Origin: Actinomycetota bacterium
Lineage (GTDB): Bacteria > Actinomycetota > Actinomycetes > Nanopelagicales > Nanopelagicaceae
NCBI GenBank assembly: GCA_947480375.1
Contig: CANKCX010000038.1
Coordinates: forward strand, 1-7,169
Direction of reading: 5' to 3'
Length of the DNA stretch: 7,169 nucleotides
A program made the position numbers and the translations under genes. Below the pieces are notes generated by a model, which was not told where the DNA came from, searched no databases, and saw nothing but the letters and a program-made list of their open reading frames with translations. Below are positions 5,985 to 7,169 of this stretch, one piece after another. Every line of letters starts with the position of its first letter. The first letter of the stretch is position 1.

Positions 5985-6778
5985 TTTGCGCTCTCCGGAT
6001 TTGTCATAGCCATATTGTCTATCAATCTGACCCCATTAATCCACCCAGCGATTATTGCTCTTGGTTTAACGGTTGATTCGGTAGCTATATCGAATGTATC
6101 TTCATCGATCACTTCTGCGTAATCCAAAATCAATTCAGAAATTTTCTGGGCTTTTTGTAAGAGGAGTTCGCGGGCCTGAGAAATGCTCTTTCCCGAAGTA
6201 GCCGCGCCAAGTGCGCTATATATCTCTGATGCATTGGCTAATTCAGAATTTGATAGTCGAGAATTTCGCGAAGACATTGCCAGTCCAGATGTTTCTCTAA
6301 TTGTTGGTGCCGAGATTATTGTTACAGGTAAATCTAAGCGAGCAACCATCTCTTTAATTAAAAAGAGTTGCTGAAAATCTTTCTCACCGAATACCGCAAA
6401 CTTGGGTTGTACTAAATCAAATAACCGTTTTACAACAGTCAAGACGCCATCAAAATGTCCAAAGCGATGAACGCCTTCAAATAATTTACCGATTTCACCA
6501 GCTGAAATAATTTCAGGGTTATTGGGATAAATCTCTTCAAAGGTTGGAACCCATACAAAGGTTGCGCCGCTGGTTTCTGCTAATTGTGTATCAGAACTAA
6601 TACTTTTCGGATAGTTCGTGAAATCTTCAGGATTTTCAAATTGCAGTGGATTTACAAAAATACTAACAACAACTTCATTCTCTAACTCTTTAGCGATTTC
6701 AATTAGGGATTTATGGCCAGCATGAAGCGATCCCATAGTTGGCACAAAGGCAACTGGGCGGTTAAGTTTTAAATTCAT
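5981..6778 (-). CDS. panC: Pantothenate synthetase (pantoate-beta-alanine ligase)
   Basis: This 265-residue enzyme joins pantoate and beta-alanine with ATP, through pantoyl-adenylate, to make pantothenate (vitamin B5). The nucleotidyltransferase signatures are PTMGSLHAGH (13-22, with the HxGH ATP motif), FVNPLQF (41-47), GHFDGVLTVV (107-116), FGEKDFQQ (130-137) and MSSRNSRLS (168-176), the KMSKS-like loop. The C-terminal lid domain ends with RLIDNMAM (251-258). The first beta strand begins at residue 8, so the protein lacks about 15-25 N-terminal residues seen in most PanC proteins. The ATG at 6778 is still preferred: AAAGGA is 7 nt upstream, and the open frame before it contains no ATG, GTG or TTG between it and the folK end. 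It overlaps nadB by 4 nt. panB and panD are not in the window. Confidence 0.96.
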   Translation of the reverse strand: MNLKLNRPVAFVPTMGSLHAGHKSLIEIAKELENEVVVSIFVNPLQFENPEDFTNYPKSISSDTQLAETSGATFVWVPTFEEIYPNNPEIISAGEIGKLFEGVHRFGHFDGVLTVVKRLFDLVQPKFAVFGEKDFQQLFLIKEMVARLDLPVTIISAPTIRETSGLAMSSRNSRLSNSELANASEIYSALGAATSGKSISQARELLLQKAQKISELILDYAEVIDEDTFDIATESTVKPRAIIAGWINGVRLIDNMAMTNPESAK

Positions 6779-6785
6779 GCTCCAG

Positions 6786-6791
6786 TCCTTT
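6786..6791 (-). promoter_or_regulatory. Ribosome binding site that sets the panC start
   Basis: AAAGGA lies 7 nt before the ATG at 6778 and supports that start despite the short PanC N-terminus. It directly abuts the palindrome at 6792-6801, so a structure there could affect its access. Confidence 0.7.
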
Positions 6792-6801
6792 CCGGTACCG
6801 G
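6792..6801. repeat. 10-bp perfect palindrome between folK and panC
   Basis: The sequence CCGGTACCGG equals its own reverse complement. It fills much of the 38-nt gap between folK and panC and directly touches the panC Shine-Dalgarno. With no loop it is a poor RNA hairpin, so if functional it is more likely a dimeric-protein site on DNA. It may be chance. Confidence 0.45.
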
Positions 6802-6805
6802 GCTC

Positions 6806-6820
6806 GTAACCAAAGGTTAC
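6806..6820 (-). promoter_or_regulatory. Hairpin over the folK stop codon
   Basis: On the minus strand, GTAACC (6820-6815), a TTT loop and GGTTAC (6811-6806) make a perfect 6-bp stem, extendable by a U-G pair in RNA. The folK TAA stop lies within the 5' arm. No T-run follows, so it is not a standard terminator. It may limit folK-panC read-through or protect an RNA end; both are inference. Confidence 0.45.
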
Positions 6821-7169
6821 AGGTCTTCTCGCATCCCTTGCAAAATAGTTGCCACTAATCCATGGCCTGGGATTTGTGCATCAGAATCAATTTCCAGCCA
6901 AGGTTCAAGAACAAATCTACGTTCGTGCGCTCTGGGATGAGGAAGCTCTAAAACTTTTGATGAAATAACAAGGTCTCCGCAAATAATGAGATCCAAATCA
7001 ATTGTTCTAGGACCCCAATGCAATTCTCGAGTTCGCCCCAGACGATTTTCTATTTCTAACAGAGCAATTAATAGATCGTGTGGATCTATTTGAGTTTCTG
7101 CTAATAACACCGCATTCAAATACTTTGGTTGATCGGGACCACCAACCGGATCTGTTTCATAGTTGGTTG
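6817..7169 (-). CDS. folK: 2-amino-4-hydroxy-6-hydroxymethyldihydropteridine pyrophosphokinase, HPPK (5' end cut by window edge)
   Basis: This is the C-terminal 116 residues or so of HPPK, which transfers pyrophosphate from ATP to 6-hydroxymethyl-dihydropterin in folate synthesis. Reading to the window edge gives TNYETDPVGGPDQPKYLNAV, the family's YET-x-PVGGP-x-Q-P-x-(Y/F)-LN pterin-binding block. RELHWGPRTIDLDLI then follows, with the loop Trp, Arg and two Mg-binding Asp residues, and LPHPRAHERRFVLEPW with the ATP-binding His and Arg residues. The TTG at 7119-7117 is the Leu of YLNAV, not a start; the true start is right of the window. The two bases at 7168-7169 belong to an incomplete codon. 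The gene ends with TAA inside a hairpin, 38 nt before panC. In actinobacteria folK usually closes a folE-folP-folB-folK cluster, which is probably to the right. Confidence 0.95.
   Translation of the reverse strand, partial: TNYETDPVGGPDQPKYLNAVLLAETQIDPHDLLIALLEIENRLGRTRELHWGPRTIDLDLIICGDLVISSKVLELPHPRAHERRFVLEPWLEIDSDAQIPGHGLVATILQGMREDL

Noticed and set aside
6817..7119. folK starting at a TTG codon at 7119-7117 as a short 100-residue protein
   Set aside because: The frame stays open to the window edge and upstream residues form the HPPK YET-x-PVGGP-x-Q-P-x-Y block, so that TTG is the Leu of YLNAV and the gene is cut by the edge.
1..7169. Mobile elements, CRISPR arrays, tRNA genes, toxin-antitoxin or defence genes
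   Set aside because: Nearly all bases are in eight housekeeping genes; the one 159-nt gap has no tRNA-like cloverleaf, repeat array or terminal repeats.

Overview
The window is an ordinary but very compact housekeeping region of an actinobacterium. Every supported gene lies on the minus strand, so transcription runs from the right edge (7169) to the left edge (1). In transcription order they are folK (cut by the right edge), panC, nadB, nadC, coaX, lysS, a GNAT-family amino-acid N-acetyltransferase of the mycobacterial ArgA type, and clpC (cut by the left edge). All + strand open frames are antisense shadows of these genes.

The actinobacterial assignment rests on protein detail. LysS closely follows Mycobacterium tuberculosis LysS as I recall it, including the HSPEF form of motif 2. 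The N-acetyltransferase closely follows Rv2747. CoaX has the DFGTS form of its phosphate-binding motif. The clpC N-domain has Phe2 and Phe80 as in ClpC1. The order folK-panC-coaX-lysS-clpC is also an actinobacterial neighbourhood. The DNA, however, is A/T-rich with many A- or T-ending codons, unlike classic high-GC actinobacteria. This suggests a streamlined low-GC lineage such as the freshwater Nanopelagicales (acI); that placement is inference.

Layout: 6817-7169 is the folate gene folK; 5981-6778 is pantothenate synthetase; 3499-5984 is the NAD pair nadB-nadC; 2720-3496 is type III pantothenate kinase; 1155-2690 is lysyl-tRNA synthetase; 654-1151 is the acetyltransferase; 495-653 is the only sizeable non-coding gap and probably holds clpC control signals; 1-494 is the start of clpC.

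The genes from panC to argA are nearly gapless. panC/nadB overlap by 4 nt (ATGA), nadB/nadC by 1 nt (TAATG), nadC and coaX are 2 nt apart, and lysS and argA are 3 nt apart, so translational coupling is likely. The run joins three cofactor routes (folate, pantothenate/CoA, de novo NAD) to protein synthesis and arginine synthesis. The two wider gaps inside the run, after folK and after coaX, each carry a short perfect inverted repeat that includes the upstream stop codon. I see no mobile element, CRISPR array, tRNA, rRNA or phage gene, and no new biological system. The most useful second looks are the two stop-codon hairpins, the layout of the clpC leader, the missing panD/nadA/lsr2 partners, and the short PanC N-terminus.
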